Source: Loktanella sp. M215
GTDB lineage: Bacteria; Pseudomonadota; Alphaproteobacteria; Rhodobacterales; Rhodobacteraceae
DNA length: 64,000 nt
NCBI RefSeq assembly: GCF_021735925.1
Contig: NZ_WMEA01000001.1
Span: 1,766,001-1,830,000, forward strand
Reading direction: 5' to 3'
Part shown: piece after piece, positions 37,361 through 51,810 of the stretch
Position numbering within the stretch: the stretch's first letter is position 1
Layout: each line of letters starts with the position of its first letter
Position numbers and translations under genes: made by a program
The notes under the pieces: generated by a model
Databases searched by the model: none
What the model was told of the DNA's origin: nothing
Seen by the model: only the letters and a program-made list of their open reading frames with translations

Positions 37361-37882
37361 ATGCGCTTGTGGGTTTTCGGTTACGGATCGCTCTTGTGGA
37401 ATCCCGGGTTCAAGCCGGCAGAGGCGCGGCGGGCGGTGCTGCGCGACTACCACCGCAGCTTCTGCATGCTGTCGATCCATCATCGCGGGACGCCTGAAGT
37501 GCCCGGCCTTGTGCTGGCGCTGGATGCCGTCCCGGGCGGACAATGCACCGGCATGGCCTTTCGCGCCGACGATGCCGAGGCGGAAGCGGTCCTGGAGATG
37601 CTGCGCGCGCGTGAACTGATCTCCTCGGCCTATCTGGAGCGGACGGTGACCTTGCAGACCGAGGACGGGCCGCTGGAGGCGGTGGCCTATGTCATCGACC
37701 CGGCGCACGAGCAGTATGTGCAGCTTGATCTGGAGACGCAGGCCACGATGATCGCCCGCAGCAATGGCGGGCGGGGACCGAACCCGGAATACCTCTTTCG
37801 GACGGCAGAGCATCTGGACCAGATGGGCATCGTGGATCCGGATATGCGCTGGCTGGTGGACCGTGTTAAACGTCTGGCCTAG
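37361..37882 (+). CDS. ChaC-like gamma-glutamylcyclotransferase
   Basis: Probably cleaves gamma-glutamyl peptides such as glutathione to 5-oxoproline and Cys-Gly; 173 residues. The start MRLWVFGYGSLLWNPGF carries the YGSL substrate-binding loop, and FCMLSIHHRGTPEVPGLVLAL and AYVIDPAHEQYVQLDLETQA are characteristic. The catalytic Glu position cannot be assigned with certainty from the sequence alone. AAAAGGA lies 8 bases before the ATG. Confidence 0.9.
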   Translation: MRLWVFGYGSLLWNPGFKPAEARRAVLRDYHRSFCMLSIHHRGTPEVPGLVLALDAVPGGQCTGMAFRADDAEAEAVLEMLRARELISSAYLERTVTLQTEDGPLEAVAYVIDPAHEQYVQLDLETQATMIARSNGGRGPNPEYLFRTAEHLDQMGIVDPDMRWLVDRVKRLA

Positions 37883-37946
37883 ACCGATTAATCATTTCCG
37901 TTTGGCGTCCTAGGCCACTAGGCTGCGGTAAAACAAGGAAGACAGG

Positions 37947-39119
37947 ATGCGGCCGCCCGTGACGGACCTCAGCAAACCACAGTCACCGCAGTTTTCGCAG
38001 CCGGTGCGACAGATCACGTCCATGCTGATCGCCTTGGCGCTGGTGGCGGCGGGGCTGTATCTGGGGTTCGCACAGATCCGCGCGATCTTCATGTCGAACC
38101 CCTATCTGAATGGGCTGATCCTTGCGGTCTTTGTGATGGGTGTCGCATCGACATTCGCGCAGGTCTGGCAGTTGATGAAATCCGTCGAGTGGATCGAAGG
38201 GTTCGCTGCCAATCGCGCGGGTCATCAGATCACGATCGCGCCGTCGCTGCTGGCACCGCTGGCCACGTTGCTGCGGTCGCGGGGCACGCGGATGCAAATC
38301 TCCTCGACCGCGGCGACGTCGATTCAGGACAGCGTGGCGCAGCGGATCGACGAGGACCGCGAGATTACCCGGTATCTGGGCAATACGCTGATTTTCTTGG
38401 GCCTTCTGGGCACGTTCTACGGCCTTGCCACGACGGTTCCCGCCTTGGTCGAAACGATCCGGTCGCTGAACCCGGCAGAGGGCGAGAGCGGTGCGGATGT
38501 GTTCGGTCGCCTGCAACAGGGCCTGGAAAGCCAGCTGGGCGGCATGGGGACGGCGTTCTCCTCCTCTCTGCTCGGGCTGGCCGGGTCGCTGGTCGTGGGC
38601 CTGCTGGAGCTGTTTGCTGGTCACGGCCAGAACCGGTTCTACCGCGAGCTGGAGGAGTGGCTGTCCACGATCACGCGTCTGGGCTTTGCGGGCAGCGACG
38701 AAGGCGGGAACGAGGACAGTGCGATGCTGTCGGCCTTTGCCGATCACATGGGCGAGCAACTGAACACCATGCGCGGCATGTTCACGCAAGCGGAACAGAC
38801 GCGCGGCGAGGCGGACGCGCATTTGTCGCAGCTGGCGCGCACCATCGACCGGCTGGTAGACAGCCAGCGCGGCACCACCACGAACGAGGCGCTGCTGACC
38901 CGGATTGCCGAAGGTCAGGACCGGCTGATCGCACAGATGCAGGACGACGGCGTCGACGGTCTGGACGCCGAAAGCCGGATGCGCCTGCGGTCCATCGACA
39001 CGCAGATGCTGCGCCTGCTGGAGGAGATTGCGGCGGGGCGTCAGGAGACTCTGGCCGATCTGCGGACCGATCTGGCCGGTCTGACCCGTGCGATCAAGCA
39101 GTCCCGGCGGGACGCCTGA
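37947..39119 (+). CDS. MotA/TolQ/ExbB-type proton-channel-like membrane protein
   Basis: A 390-residue inner-membrane protein. Hydrophobic segments lie near 25-45, 52-75, 142-165 and 195-215; the third and fourth (LGNTLIFLGLLGTFYGLATT and GMGTAFSSSLLGLAGSLVVG) match the conserved pair of MotA/ExbB proteins, including the T/S residues lining the proton path. The rest is a soluble, Glu/Arg/Gln-rich helical tail (about 240-390). It is coupled (3-base gap) to an OmpA-like partner and AAGGAAGACAGG precedes the ATG. Flagellar MotA lacks this tail and gene context, so it is a separate stator-like complex of unknown purpose. Confidence 0.88.
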   Translation: MRPPVTDLSKPQSPQFSQPVRQITSMLIALALVAAGLYLGFAQIRAIFMSNPYLNGLILAVFVMGVASTFAQVWQLMKSVEWIEGFAANRAGHQITIAPSLLAPLATLLRSRGTRMQISSTAATSIQDSVAQRIDEDREITRYLGNTLIFLGLLGTFYGLATTVPALVETIRSLNPAEGESGADVFGRLQQGLESQLGGMGTAFSSSLLGLAGSLVVGLLELFAGHGQNRFYRELEEWLSTITRLGFAGSDEGGNEDSAMLSAFADHMGEQLNTMRGMFTQAEQTRGEADAHLSQLARTIDRLVDSQRGTTTNEALLTRIAEGQDRLIAQMQDDGVDGLDAESRMRLRSIDTQMLRLLEEIAAGRQETLADLRTDLAGLTRAIKQSRRDA

Positions 39120-39122
39120 CCC

Positions 39123-41213
39123 ATGGCCCTGTCGCGTCGCACCCAACGGATGAACGCCAATATCTGGCCGGGTTTCGTCGATGCGATGACCGGCTTGCTG
39201 CTGGTGCTGATGTTCGTGCTGACGATCTTCATGGTGATTCAGTTCGTGCTGCGCGAGACGATCACCGGGCAGGCGTCCGAACTGGATGCGCTGGCGGGGC
39301 AGGTGGCGTCACTGACAGATGCGCTGGGGCTGGCGCAGGACAGCAACGCGACCCTGACCGCCGACAATGATGCGCAGGCGAACCGGATTGCGGCGCTGAT
39401 CGGCGAGCGGGACGAGACGGCGGTGGCGCTGCAGGACGCGCAGAACCGGATCACCGGGTTCGAGGCGCAGGTGGCGGGCCTGCTGGCGCAGCGCACCGAT
39501 CTGACCGCGCAAGTGGCGGGGCTGGAACAGAAAAACACAGACCTGATGACAGCGCAGGAGCAATTGAACCTCGCGTTGGCGTCGGCCCGGACGGAGGTCG
39601 ATGCGCAGGCCGAGGCGGCCCGGTTGGCTGCGGCCCGTCGCGATGCCTTGCAGGCGATGGTCGCCGAGATGGAGACCAAAGCCACCGACCAGACGACGCG
39701 GATCAGTGATCTGGAAGCGGCGCAGCTGACGGATGCGGCAGCAGCCGAGGCCTTGCGCAAGCGGCTGGCGGACTCGGGCGCGGAGCTGACGGCGATGACC
39801 CTGTCGCTGGAAGAGCAGCGGCGCAAAGCCGAGGAGACGCTGACCCTGCTTGCGGCGGCGCAGGCGGCGCGGGACGATCTGCAGATGAACCTGTCGGCGG
39901 CCTTATTGGCGCAGCAGCAGGCCGAGACCGATCTGTCGGGCGCACTAAGCCAGGGGTCCGATCTGGATGCGCGGCTGGCGGCGGCCCTTTCATTGCAGGA
40001 CAAGACCGCGGCGGAACTGGCCGATGCGCGGGCACGGCTGGACGACGCTGCGGCACGAACCGACGATCTGACGACCCGTCTTGCCGCCGCGGTCGCAGCG
40101 GGGCGCGAGACCGAGACGGCCTTGTCCGATGCGCAGGCCGCCTTGGCTGCGGCGCGCAGGCAAGACGCTTTGGCCGATTCGGACCTGCAGTCGCGTCTGG
40201 CAGCGATGGTGCTGGCGCAAGAGGCGGCCAAGGCCAAAGCCGCGGATGCGACCGCCCGCAGCGCTGCGCTTGAGGATCGTCTGGCCGAGGCCTTGCTGGC
40301 GCGTGATGCCTTGCGGGCGCAGGTCGCGAGCCTGTCGACGACGACATCGGAAACGGCGCAGGACCGGGCGGATCTGCAGGCGCGTCTGGCGGCGGCGCTG
40401 TCAGCCGGCACCGAGGCACAATCGGCGGCAGACCGGCAGGCGGCATTGCTGGCGACCGCAAACACCGCGTTGAGCGCCGAGCAGAAGCAGAGCGCCGAGG
40501 CGCAGCGGCAGACCGCGCTGCTGAACGAACAGGTCGCGGCCTTGCGGCAGCAAGTGGGGACCCTGCAATCATTGTTGAACGTGGCCAAGGAGGATGGCTC
40601 TGATGCGCAGGTGCAGATCGAGCAGTTGGGATCGCAACTGAACACCGCCCTGGCCCGCGTCGCCGCCGAGGAACGCCGCCGCCGTGCGCTGGAAGAGGCG
40701 GAGCGGCAGCGGCTGGAGGCCGAGACGGCCCGGTTGCAGGCCGAGACGCAGAACCTCGAACGGTTCCGGTCGGATTTCTTTGGCGAGTTGCGCGGCGTGG
40801 TCGAAGGGCTGGACGGCGTGCAGATTGCGGGGGACCGCTTCGTCTTTTCGTCAGAGGTCCTGTTTGGTCCGGGTGATGCGACTCTTTCGGTGCGGGGCCG
40901 CGCAGAGATCGCGAAGGTTGCGACGATCCTGCGGCAGATCGCGGACCGGATCCCGCCCGACATCGACTGGATCATTCGCGTGGACGGTCACACGGACACG
41001 ACGCCGCTGTCCGGCAACGGACGGTTCGCTGACAACTGGGAGCTGTCGCAGGCGCGTGCGCTGTCCGTGGTCAGGTATATGGAAACGCTTGGGATTGCGC
41101 CGAACCGGATGTCGGCCAACGGCTTTGCCGAGTTCCAGCCGCTGAACCCGGCCGACACGGCAGAGGCGCGCGCCCAGAACCGGCGGATCGAGCTGAAGCT
41201 GACGGAGCGCTAG
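39123..41213 (+). CDS. OmpA-domain protein with long coiled coil, partner of the MotA-like protein
   Basis: A 696-residue protein built like MotB but much longer. A single helix near the N-terminus (WPGFVDAMTGLLLVLMFVLT) carries D20, the position of the stator proton-binding Asp. Residues of about 47-560 form an Ala/Asp/Glu/Gln-rich coiled coil with heptads throughout. The C-terminal OmpA domain (about 570-696) contains RVDGHTDTTPLSGNGRF and WELSQARALSVVRYME and ends in RRIELKL, the peptidoglycan-binding pattern. It should form an ion-driven complex with the gene before it, reaching into the periplasm. Its stop overlaps the M23 gene stop. Function unknown. Confidence 0.9.
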   Translation: MALSRRTQRMNANIWPGFVDAMTGLLLVLMFVLTIFMVIQFVLRETITGQASELDALAGQVASLTDALGLAQDSNATLTADNDAQANRIAALIGERDETAVALQDAQNRITGFEAQVAGLLAQRTDLTAQVAGLEQKNTDLMTAQEQLNLALASARTEVDAQAEAARLAAARRDALQAMVAEMETKATDQTTRISDLEAAQLTDAAAAEALRKRLADSGAELTAMTLSLEEQRRKAEETLTLLAAAQAARDDLQMNLSAALLAQQQAETDLSGALSQGSDLDARLAAALSLQDKTAAELADARARLDDAAARTDDLTTRLAAAVAAGRETETALSDAQAALAAARRQDALADSDLQSRLAAMVLAQEAAKAKAADATARSAALEDRLAEALLARDALRAQVASLSTTTSETAQDRADLQARLAAALSAGTEAQSAADRQAALLATANTALSAEQKQSAEAQRQTALLNEQVAALRQQVGTLQSLLNVAKEDGSDAQVQIEQLGSQLNTALARVAAEERRRRALEEAERQRLEAETARLQAETQNLERFRSDFFGELRGVVEGLDGVQIAGDRFVFSSEVLFGPGDATLSVRGRAEIAKVATILRQIADRIPPDIDWIIRVDGHTDTTPLSGNGRFADNWELSQARALSVVRYMETLGIAPNRMSANGFAEFQPLNPADTAEARAQNRRIELKLTER

Positions 41214-42171
41214 TTCAGAACGACTTGCGTGGTCTGAACGTCCAGCGTCGTGCCGTCCCGGCGCAGTTCGACTGTTCCTGTGTAGTCGCCGGCCGGCCAG
41301 CCGCCGGACGGTGTGCGCCGGCCACCGGCGCGGAAGAGTTGCGCCTGGGTGCGATCGAGCGTCTGTGTATCGGCGAAGACCTCTCCCTTTGGGCCGCGGA
41401 TCGTCAGGGTCAGCGTGTCGCCGGACCGCGCGCCGTAGGCAAAGCCCCAGAGGACGAGGCCGGGCGCCGCCTTTGGCAAGGTGTCGCGTCCTGCGGTGCC
41501 GTCCTTGATGGCGTCAAATGCGGGCACCGCGTCGCTGAACCCCGCGCCGATGAGGCCGCCGGGGGGGAAGGGGACGGAGTCGTTCCAGAGGGCCCGCGCA
41601 GGTGTCGTGCCGCAGGTCGTCAGAGTGTCAGGGGCGAAGGGATCGATCACGGCGCCGTCGTGGCGCACCGAAAGGTGGACGTGGGGAAACTGGGTCTGGC
41701 CTGACAGGCCGACCTGTCCCAGCACCTGTCCCATGGCGACCGTCTGACCGGGCTGGACGACGACAGAGCCTTGTTTCATGTGACAATACTGCGTTTCCCA
41801 GCCATCGCCGTGGCTGACGACCAGCCCATTGCCACATTCGCGGTCCGAGACATCCGGCGCGCCGGGGGTGCCTTGCAGGATATCCGCCATGTCGTTGCGC
41901 ACGCCGCGCACGGTGCCGGGGGCAGAGGCCAGAACATCGACGCCTTCGGCCTGCATCGCGAGGGAGGGGAGGGCGAAATCCGTGCCCTTGTGGCCATCGT
42001 AGCTGAGCGTGCCGCAGGAGAAGTCCTGCACGCCGGGACCGGGGTCGTGATCCACACCCTGCTGGATGTAGCAGGTCTGCGTCAGGTCGCAGGCAATCGG
42101 GGGGGCCAAAAGAATATCCCCCGCAGCCGATGTGGCTGCGAGGGACAGGAGGGTTATCGCGGCAGTGCGGA

Positions 42172-42175
<4 letters not shown>
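41210..42175 (-). CDS. M23-family metallopeptidase, secreted
   Basis: A 321-residue exported peptidase. Signal peptide ends near residue 18 (TSAAG). The LytM motifs are HKGTDFALP (HxxxD zinc ligands) and FPHVHLSVRH (HxH), which usually cleave peptidoglycan cross-bridges; the middle segment CGNGLVVSHGDGWETQYCHM is typical. A C-terminal beta domain follows. It starts at a GTG that overlaps the clpA stop (GTGA), so it is translationally coupled to clpA. Its 3' end overlaps the convergent OmpA-like gene by CTAG. Confidence 0.9.
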
Positions 42176-44490
<2,315 letters not shown>

Positions 44491-44683
44491 TTCGGGTGCT
44501 CCTTGCTGTTCGGGGGTCCGGTGGGCGGGTCACCCTGATCGGACCGTGGCCTTATCTTCCAAGGTTTGGCTTTTCGGCCCAACCTTCAAGTTTTTTCTTG
44601 TCCAGCGTGTTCACAAAAAGACTGACGTGTCGTGAACGCGGCGGTTGGGCGGGTCATTTCGACATTGACCGGCCTAGAGGGTG

Positions 44684-45445
44684 TCAGAACCGGTCCCTGC
44701 GGGCCCGGATTTCGGTGAAAATTTCGGCAGGTTGTGCATCGGCCATATCGATGGCCTTCGCCAGAACCGGATCGTCGGCACGCAGGAACGGATTGGTTTC
44801 GCATTCCAGCGACAAAAGCGACGGGACGGTGGCGCGGCCGTTTTCACGCGCCGTCTTCGTGGCCTCGGTACGAGAGATAATCGCTTTGTTGTCGGGTTCA
44901 AGAGACAGGGCGAAGCGCGCGTTCGTCGTGGTGTATTCGTGGCCGGAACAGACGGTGGTGTCGCGGGGCAGGGCGCGCAGCTTTTGCATGCTGTCCCACA
45001 TCTGCGCGGGGGTGCCTTCGAAAAGGCGCCCGCATCCCATCGCCATCAGACTGTCGGCGGTGAACAGCAGTTTTTCGTCCACCATGTGAAAGGCGACGTG
45101 ACCGATGGTGTGACCCGAGACATCCATGACATGGACGTCCCGCCCGCAGACGGTCAGCGTGTCGCCGTCAGCGACCTCTGTGTCGAGGCGGGGCAGGCGG
45201 TGGGCATCTGCACGCGCACCGATGACGCGGGCATTGCCGCGCAGCGCTTCCAGCCCTTGCACGTGGTCGTCGTGATGGTGCGTCAGCAGGATGTCCGACA
45301 GGGTCCAGCCCCGCTGATCGAGTGCGGCCTGAATGGGCGCTGCTTCGGGCACGTCGACAAGGGCGGTTTGTCCTGTCGCGGCGTCATGGATCACAAAGGC
45401 ATAATTGTCGGTCAGGCAGGGAATGGTGATCAGTTCAACGGGCAT
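44684..45445 (-). CDS. gloB: Hydroxyacylglutathione hydrolase (glyoxalase II)
   Basis: Hydrolyses S-lactoylglutathione to lactate and glutathione in methylglyoxal detoxification; 253 residues. The metallo-beta-lactamase motif is T55-H-H-H-D-D-H61, with [12 protein letters not shown] and [15 protein letters not shown] supplying further metal and substrate ligands, and a C-terminal domain (FLRADDP) that is typical of GloB. Divergent from the methyltransferase-like gene at 45507. Confidence 0.95.
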   Translation of the reverse strand: MPVELITIPCLTDNYAFVIHDAATGQTALVDVPEAAPIQAALDQRGWTLSDILLTHHHDDHVQGLEALRGNARVIGARADAHRLPRLDTEVADGDTLTVCGRDVHVMDVSGHTIGHVAFHMVDEKLLFTADSLMAMGCGRLFEGTPAQMWDSMQKLRALPRDTTVCSGHEYTTTNARFALSLEPDNKAIISRTEATKTARENGRATVPSLLSLECETNPFLRADDPVLAKAIDMADAQPAEIFTEIRARRDRF

Positions 45446-45506
45446 GGCAACTTCGCTTTTCTTTGCTAGGGTAAACCGGACCGACTATGGGACCTTGTTC
45501 ACCGCA

Positions 45507-46241
45507 ATGCATCTGGACGTTCTTCATCTGCGTAATTTCTACTACCGCAGCGCTTTGGGCCGGGCGGCGCAGAAGGTCATACGCGATGAACTGGTGCGAA
45601 TGTGGCCCGAGGCAAAGGGCCAGACGGTCGCAGGCTTCGGTTTTGCGGTGCCGCTGCTGCGGCCCTATCTAGGCGACGCGCGCCGGGTCATCGGTCTGAT
45701 GCCGGGACCGCAGGGCGTTATGCCCTGGCCCGCGGGGCAGGCCAATGTGTCGGTGCTGTGCGAAGACACGCTCTGGCCACTGCCGACGGGGTTCGTGGAC
45801 AAGCTGGTCGTCCTGCACGGACTGGAGACGACGGATCATCCCACGGGCGTGCTGAGCGAATGTCACCGCGTGCTGGGGCCGGGAGGGCGGGCGATCTTCA
45901 TCGTGCCGAACCGCGCCGGGTTGTGGTCGCGATCGGATCGCACGCCTTTCGGCTTTGGCCGGCCCTATTCGCCCAGCCAGCTGGAAAGCCAGTTGCGGGC
46001 GCATGATTTCGACATCGGCACTGTCCGCGCGACGCTGTATCAGCCGCCTTCGCACAATCCGGTCTGGCGGCGCATGGCGGGCGTGCTGGAACGGGCGGGC
46101 CACAATATCCCGATGCTGGCGGGTGGCGGTGTGCTGATCGTCGAGGCCTGCAAGCAATCCCCCGCAGCCTCGGGTCCCGGCCACCGCGCACGGTCGCGTG
46201 CATCGGTGCTGGCACCAATGCCTGACGCGGTCCCGGCCTGA
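45507..46241 (+). CDS. Methyltransferase-domain protein (type 11-like)
   Basis: A 244-residue protein with a partial class I methyltransferase pattern: [23 protein letters not shown] replaces the usual glycine-rich SAM loop, and [20 protein letters not shown] is the post-motif region. The start [20 protein letters not shown] is shared with relatives I recall from other Rhodobacteraceae. SAM binding is therefore plausible but the loop is degenerate, so it may be catalytically divergent. Frame extends to 45405; no clear ribosome binding site at the chosen start. Confidence 0.82.
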   Translation: MHLDVLHLRNFYYRSALGRAAQKVIRDELVRMWPEAKGQTVAGFGFAVPLLRPYLGDARRVIGLMPGPQGVMPWPAGQANVSVLCEDTLWPLPTGFVDKLVVLHGLETTDHPTGVLSECHRVLGPGGRAIFIVPNRAGLWSRSDRTPFGFGRPYSPSQLESQLRAHDFDIGTVRATLYQPPSHNPVWRRMAGVLERAGHNIPMLAGGGVLIVEACKQSPAASGPGHRARSRASVLAPMPDAVPA

Positions 46242-46319
46242 GTGCTGCGACGCGTCGCCGCAGGGTAAAATCGTGTCGTCTGGCCGGGCGGCCTCGTGAA
46301 CTAAAATTACCATAGCTTG

Positions 46320-46348
46320 TTGCGGGGCGGGAACTCCTCTGCTAGATC
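46320..46348 (+). promoter_or_regulatory. Candidate promoter of the atp operon
   Basis: TTGCGG and TAGATC with a 17-base spacer lie 95 bases before the atpH start. The 201-base gap upstream of atpH also holds small dyads (CCTCG...CGAGG) in the leader. The match is moderate. Confidence 0.3.
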
Positions 46349-46442
46349 GACACGGATTTTAATGCCTCGGTAACAGTCGAGGAGACGTGAACGCCTCCGG
46401 ACCCTCTTGGGGTCACGGGGGCCTTATATCGGAAGGGTGGAC

Positions 46443-47003
46443 GTGTCCGAACCAGCTTCGATCACACAGGGTATCGCCGGGCGCTATGCGTCGGCAGTGT
46501 TCGACATCGCCAAAGAAGGCAACAATCTCAAGGCGATGGAGCAGGACGTCAATGCACTTGACGCCGCATTGTCCGAGAGCTCGGATTTTCGCGACCTGAT
46601 CACGTCGCCGCTGTATGGCCGTGACGAACAGGCCGGTGCCATGAAGGCGATTGCGGCCAAGATGGGTCTCTCGGAAACGATGACGAATCTGATGGGTCTG
46701 CTCGCCGACAAGCGGCGGCTGTTCGTGCTGCCGGGCATCGTCGGCACCCTGCGTGACATGCTGGCCACCGACCGTGGCGAGATGACCGCAGAAGTCACGA
46801 CCGCAACGGCCCTGTCGGATGACCAGAAAAAGAAACTGGCCAGCACCTTGTCAGAGACATTCGGCAAGACCGTCGGCATCAAGGAAACCGTGGACGCCTC
46901 CATTCTGGGTGGCCTGATCGTCAAGATCGGCTCCCGCATGATCGACACGTCGATCGCGTCTAAACTCAATGCACTCCAGAACAACATGAAAGAGGTCGGA
47001 TAA
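46443..47003 (+). CDS. atpH: F1-ATPase delta subunit
   Basis: Stator subunit linking F1 to the peripheral stalk; 186 residues. [20 protein letters not shown] at the N-terminus and the C-terminal [20 protein letters not shown] are typical of OSCP/delta. The start is a GTG with GGAAGGG about 7 bases upstream. Its stop TAATG overlaps atpA. First gene of a five-gene operon; F0 genes are elsewhere, as is normal in alphaproteobacteria. Confidence 0.96.
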   Translation: MSEPASITQGIAGRYASAVFDIAKEGNNLKAMEQDVNALDAALSESSDFRDLITSPLYGRDEQAGAMKAIAAKMGLSETMTNLMGLLADKRRLFVLPGIVGTLRDMLATDRGEMTAEVTTATALSDDQKKKLASTLSETFGKTVGIKETVDASILGGLIVKIGSRMIDTSIASKLNALQNNMKEVG

Positions 47004-48538
47004 TGGCGATCCAAGCGTCTGAAATCTCTGCGATCCTGAAGGACCAGATCAAGAACTTCGGTCAGGATGCCGAAGTCGCCGAGGTTGGCCGCGTGCTGTC
47101 CGTCGGTGACGGTATCGCCCGCGTCTATGGCCTCGATGCCGTGCAGGCTGGCGAGATGGTGGAATTCCCCGGTGGTATCCGCGGCATGGCCCTGAACCTT
47201 GAATCCGACAACGTCGGCGTCGTGATCTTCGGGTCCGACCGCGACATCAAGGAAGGCGATACCGTCAAGCGCACCAAGTCCATCGTGGACGTGCCCGCCG
47301 GTCTGGGCCTGCTGGGACGCGTCGTTGACGGCCTTGGCAACCCACTGGACGGCAAAGGCCCCATCGACGCATCCGAGCGTCGCGTGGCCGACGTGAAGGC
47401 ACCGGGCATCATCCCGCGCAAATCCGTGCACGAGCCGATGCCGACGGGCCTGAAGTCCATCGACGCCATGATCCCGATCGGCCGTGGCCAGCGCGAGCTG
47501 ATCATCGGTGACCGTCAGACCGGCAAGACCGCCGTGGCGCTCGACACGATCCTGAACCAGAAGTCGTATAACGACGCGGCCAAGGACGACTCGGAAAAGC
47601 TGTATTGCATCTATGTCGCCATCGGCCAGAAGCGGTCGACCGTTGCCCAGCTGGTGAAGAAGCTGGAAGAGACGGGTGCGATCGAATACACCACGATCGT
47701 CGCAGCCACCGCATCCGACCCCGCGCCGATGCAGTATCTGGCACCGTATTCTGCCACCGCAATGGCCGAATTCTTCCGTGACAACGGCAAGCACGCCCTG
47801 ATCATCTATGATGACCTGTCCAAGCAGGCCGTGTCCTATCGCCAGATGTCGCTGCTGCTGCGCCGCCCGCCGGGCCGTGAAGCCTACCCGGGCGACGTGT
47901 TCTACCTCCACTCTCGCCTGCTGGAGCGTTCGGCAAAGCTGAACGAAGACAATGGCTCCGGTTCGTTGACAGCACTGCCGATCATCGAAACGCAGGGTGG
48001 CGACGTGTCCGCGTTCATTCCGACGAACGTGATCTCGATCACCGACGGCCAGATCTTTCTGGAAACGGAACTGTTCTTCCAGGGCATCCGCCCTGCCGTG
48101 AACACCGGTCTGTCCGTGTCCCGCGTCGGGTCCGCCGCCCAGACCAACGCGATGAAGTCTGTCGCCGGTCCGGTGAAGCTGGAACTGGCGCAGTACCGCG
48201 AAATGGCTGCCTTTGCGCAGTTCGGGTCCGACCTCGACGCCGCGACCCAGCGTCTGCTGAACCGTGGTGCCCGTCTGACGGAACTGATGAAGCAGCCGCA
48301 GTATTCGCCGCTGACCAACGCCGAAATCGTGACCGTCATCTATGCAGGCACGAAAGGTTACCTCGACAAGATCGACACCAAGCAGGTCGGTCGCTTCGAG
48401 GCCGGTCTGCTGAAGCACATGCGTACGCAGGGCCGTGACGTGCTGGACATGATCACGAACGAGGATCCCAAGATCAAGGGCGATGCAGAAGCCAAGTTGA
48501 AGGCCGCCATCGACGCCTTCGCCAAGGATTTCGCATAA
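47003..48538 (+). CDS. atpA: F1-ATPase alpha subunit
   Basis: Non-catalytic nucleotide-binding subunit of F1; 511 residues. Walker A is [10 protein letters not shown] (about 170-179); [24 protein letters not shown] and the Arg finger region near [11 protein letters not shown] are conserved. It follows atpH by overlapping stop/start. Confidence 0.98.
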   Translation: MAIQASEISAILKDQIKNFGQDAEVAEVGRVLSVGDGIARVYGLDAVQAGEMVEFPGGIRGMALNLESDNVGVVIFGSDRDIKEGDTVKRTKSIVDVPAGLGLLGRVVDGLGNPLDGKGPIDASERRVADVKAPGIIPRKSVHEPMPTGLKSIDAMIPIGRGQRELIIGDRQTGKTAVALDTILNQKSYNDAAKDDSEKLYCIYVAIGQKRSTVAQLVKKLEETGAIEYTTIVAATASDPAPMQYLAPYSATAMAEFFRDNGKHALIIYDDLSKQAVSYRQMSLLLRRPPGREAYPGDVFYLHSRLLERSAKLNEDNGSGSLTALPIIETQGGDVSAFIPTNVISITDGQIFLETELFFQGIRPAVNTGLSVSRVGSAAQTNAMKSVAGPVKLELAQYREMAAFAQFGSDLDAATQRLLNRGARLTELMKQPQYSPLTNAEIVTVIYAGTKGYLDKIDTKQVGRFEAGLLKHMRTQGRDVLDMITNEDPKIKGDAEAKLKAAIDAFAKDFA

Positions 48539-48565
48539 CCTTTGCCCGAGAGAGGAGTTTAGGTT

Positions 48566-50888
<2,323 letters not shown>

Positions 50889-50897
50889 GGAGCGATC

Positions 50898-51338
50898 ATG
50901 GCAGATCATCTGCAATTCGATCTCGTCTCGCCCGAGCGCCGGTTGGCCTCGGTCGAGGCCTCCGAGGTGCAAATCCCCGGTGCCGACGGCGACCTGACGG
51001 CGATGGCGGGCCACGCGCCCACCATCACCACCCTGCGTCCCGGCGTGCTGCGCGTGGTCCATGCCAAAGGCACCGACGAATACGTCGTGCTCGGCGGCTT
51101 TGCGGAAATCACGGCGACCTCGGTCTCCGTGCTGGCCGAAAGTGCGCTGCCGCGTGGCGAGATGTCTCAGGATGTCTATGACACGATGATGAAGGACGCC
51201 CACGACGAGTTGAAGAAGGCGCGCGACAATTTCGAGAATGAGCCGGGCCCCGTCGATGACGCGGCCAAGCTGATTGCCGACATGGTTGCAGTGGGCACCC
51301 ACATCGGACTTGACCCCAAGCAGTCCAACTTCGGTTGA
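50898..51338 (+). CDS. atpC: F1-ATPase epsilon subunit
   Basis: Rotor subunit regulating ATPase activity; 146 residues. [36 protein letters not shown] and [20 protein letters not shown] form the N-terminal beta sandwich; the charged C-terminal helices (about 90-135) are typical. Last gene of the operon. Confidence 0.96.
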   Translation: MADHLQFDLVSPERRLASVEASEVQIPGADGDLTAMAGHAPTITTLRPGVLRVVHAKGTDEYVVLGGFAEITATSVSVLAESALPRGEMSQDVYDTMMKDAHDELKKARDNFENEPGPVDDAAKLIADMVAVGTHIGLDPKQSNFG

Positions 51339-51364
51339 TCGCTGTTTTTACGTGACAGTTTCAG

Positions 51365-51392
51365 AAAGGCCCCGTTCTGCGGGGCCTTTTTT
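51365..51392 (+). terminator. Rho-independent terminator of the atp operon
   Basis: A 10-base-pair stem (AAAGGCCCCG at 51365-51374 with 51380-51389), 5-base loop and T-run, 26 bases after the atpC stop. Confidence 0.93.
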
Positions 51393-51462
51393 ATTTACTG
51401 GTTCAAGTTTTTGATCACCTTGGTCAAACCATTTTTCAAGACGTCATTTCAGGACCATCAGG

Positions 51463-51810
51463 ATGCGCAAATTCGGCCATCATATCGTCGGTATAGATCA
51501 GGGCGACCTCGTGCTGTTTTCGGATTTCGAGGATGGGGGCGAGATGTGGACGGGCGAGGGGCCGCGCCTGACCCGTCACCGCGTCCCCTTCGCAGAGCGC
51601 TACAAGGTAGCCCCTGTCGTTCAGGTCTCGTTGTCGATGTGGGATATCGCGAGCGGTGCCAACGCCCGGGCGGACGTGACCGCCGAACAGATCGACCGCG
51701 ACGGATTCGATATCGTGTTTCGGACGTGGGGCGACACCCGCGTGGCGCGGGTGCGGGTGGCCTGGATCAGTATCGGCGCTGTTTCCAGCGACGATACCTG
51801 GGATCTTTAG
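51463..51810 (+). CDS. H-type lectin domain protein
   Basis: A 115-residue protein consisting of a single H-lectin domain: [14 protein letters not shown], then [20 protein letters not shown] and [17 protein letters not shown] match the Discoidin/H-lectin pattern, which binds galactose-type sugars. No signal peptide is visible, so it is either cytoplasmic or exported another way. It lies 70 bases after the atp terminator, and its stop (TAG) shares TTAG with the stop of convergent prs. Confidence 0.85.
   Translation: MRKFGHHIVGIDQGDLVLFSDFEDGGEMWTGEGPRLTRHRVPFAERYKVAPVVQVSLSMWDIASGANARADVTAEQIDRDGFDIVFRTWGDTRVARVRVAWISIGAVSSDDTWDL

Noticed and set aside
39239..40975. Long Ser/Ala/Arg-rich open frame antisense to the coiled-coil OmpA gene
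   Set aside because: The low-complexity sequence results from reading Ala/Glu/Gln codons backwards; the plus-strand protein has clear helix and OmpA domain.
37947..41213. Zorya-type phage defence (ZorA/ZorB)
   Set aside because: The two core folds match loosely, but there is no ZorC, ZorD or ZorE and no defence genes nearby; the long tail is on the OmpA partner instead of the MotA partner. Kept as an uncharacterised stator-like pair.
44549..44596. Dyad with T-run and a CTTGAA box upstream of clpA, considered as terminator or heat-shock promoter
   Set aside because: The T-run is on the strand with no upstream gene, and no convincing -10 box was found for a sigma32 promoter; left unannotated.
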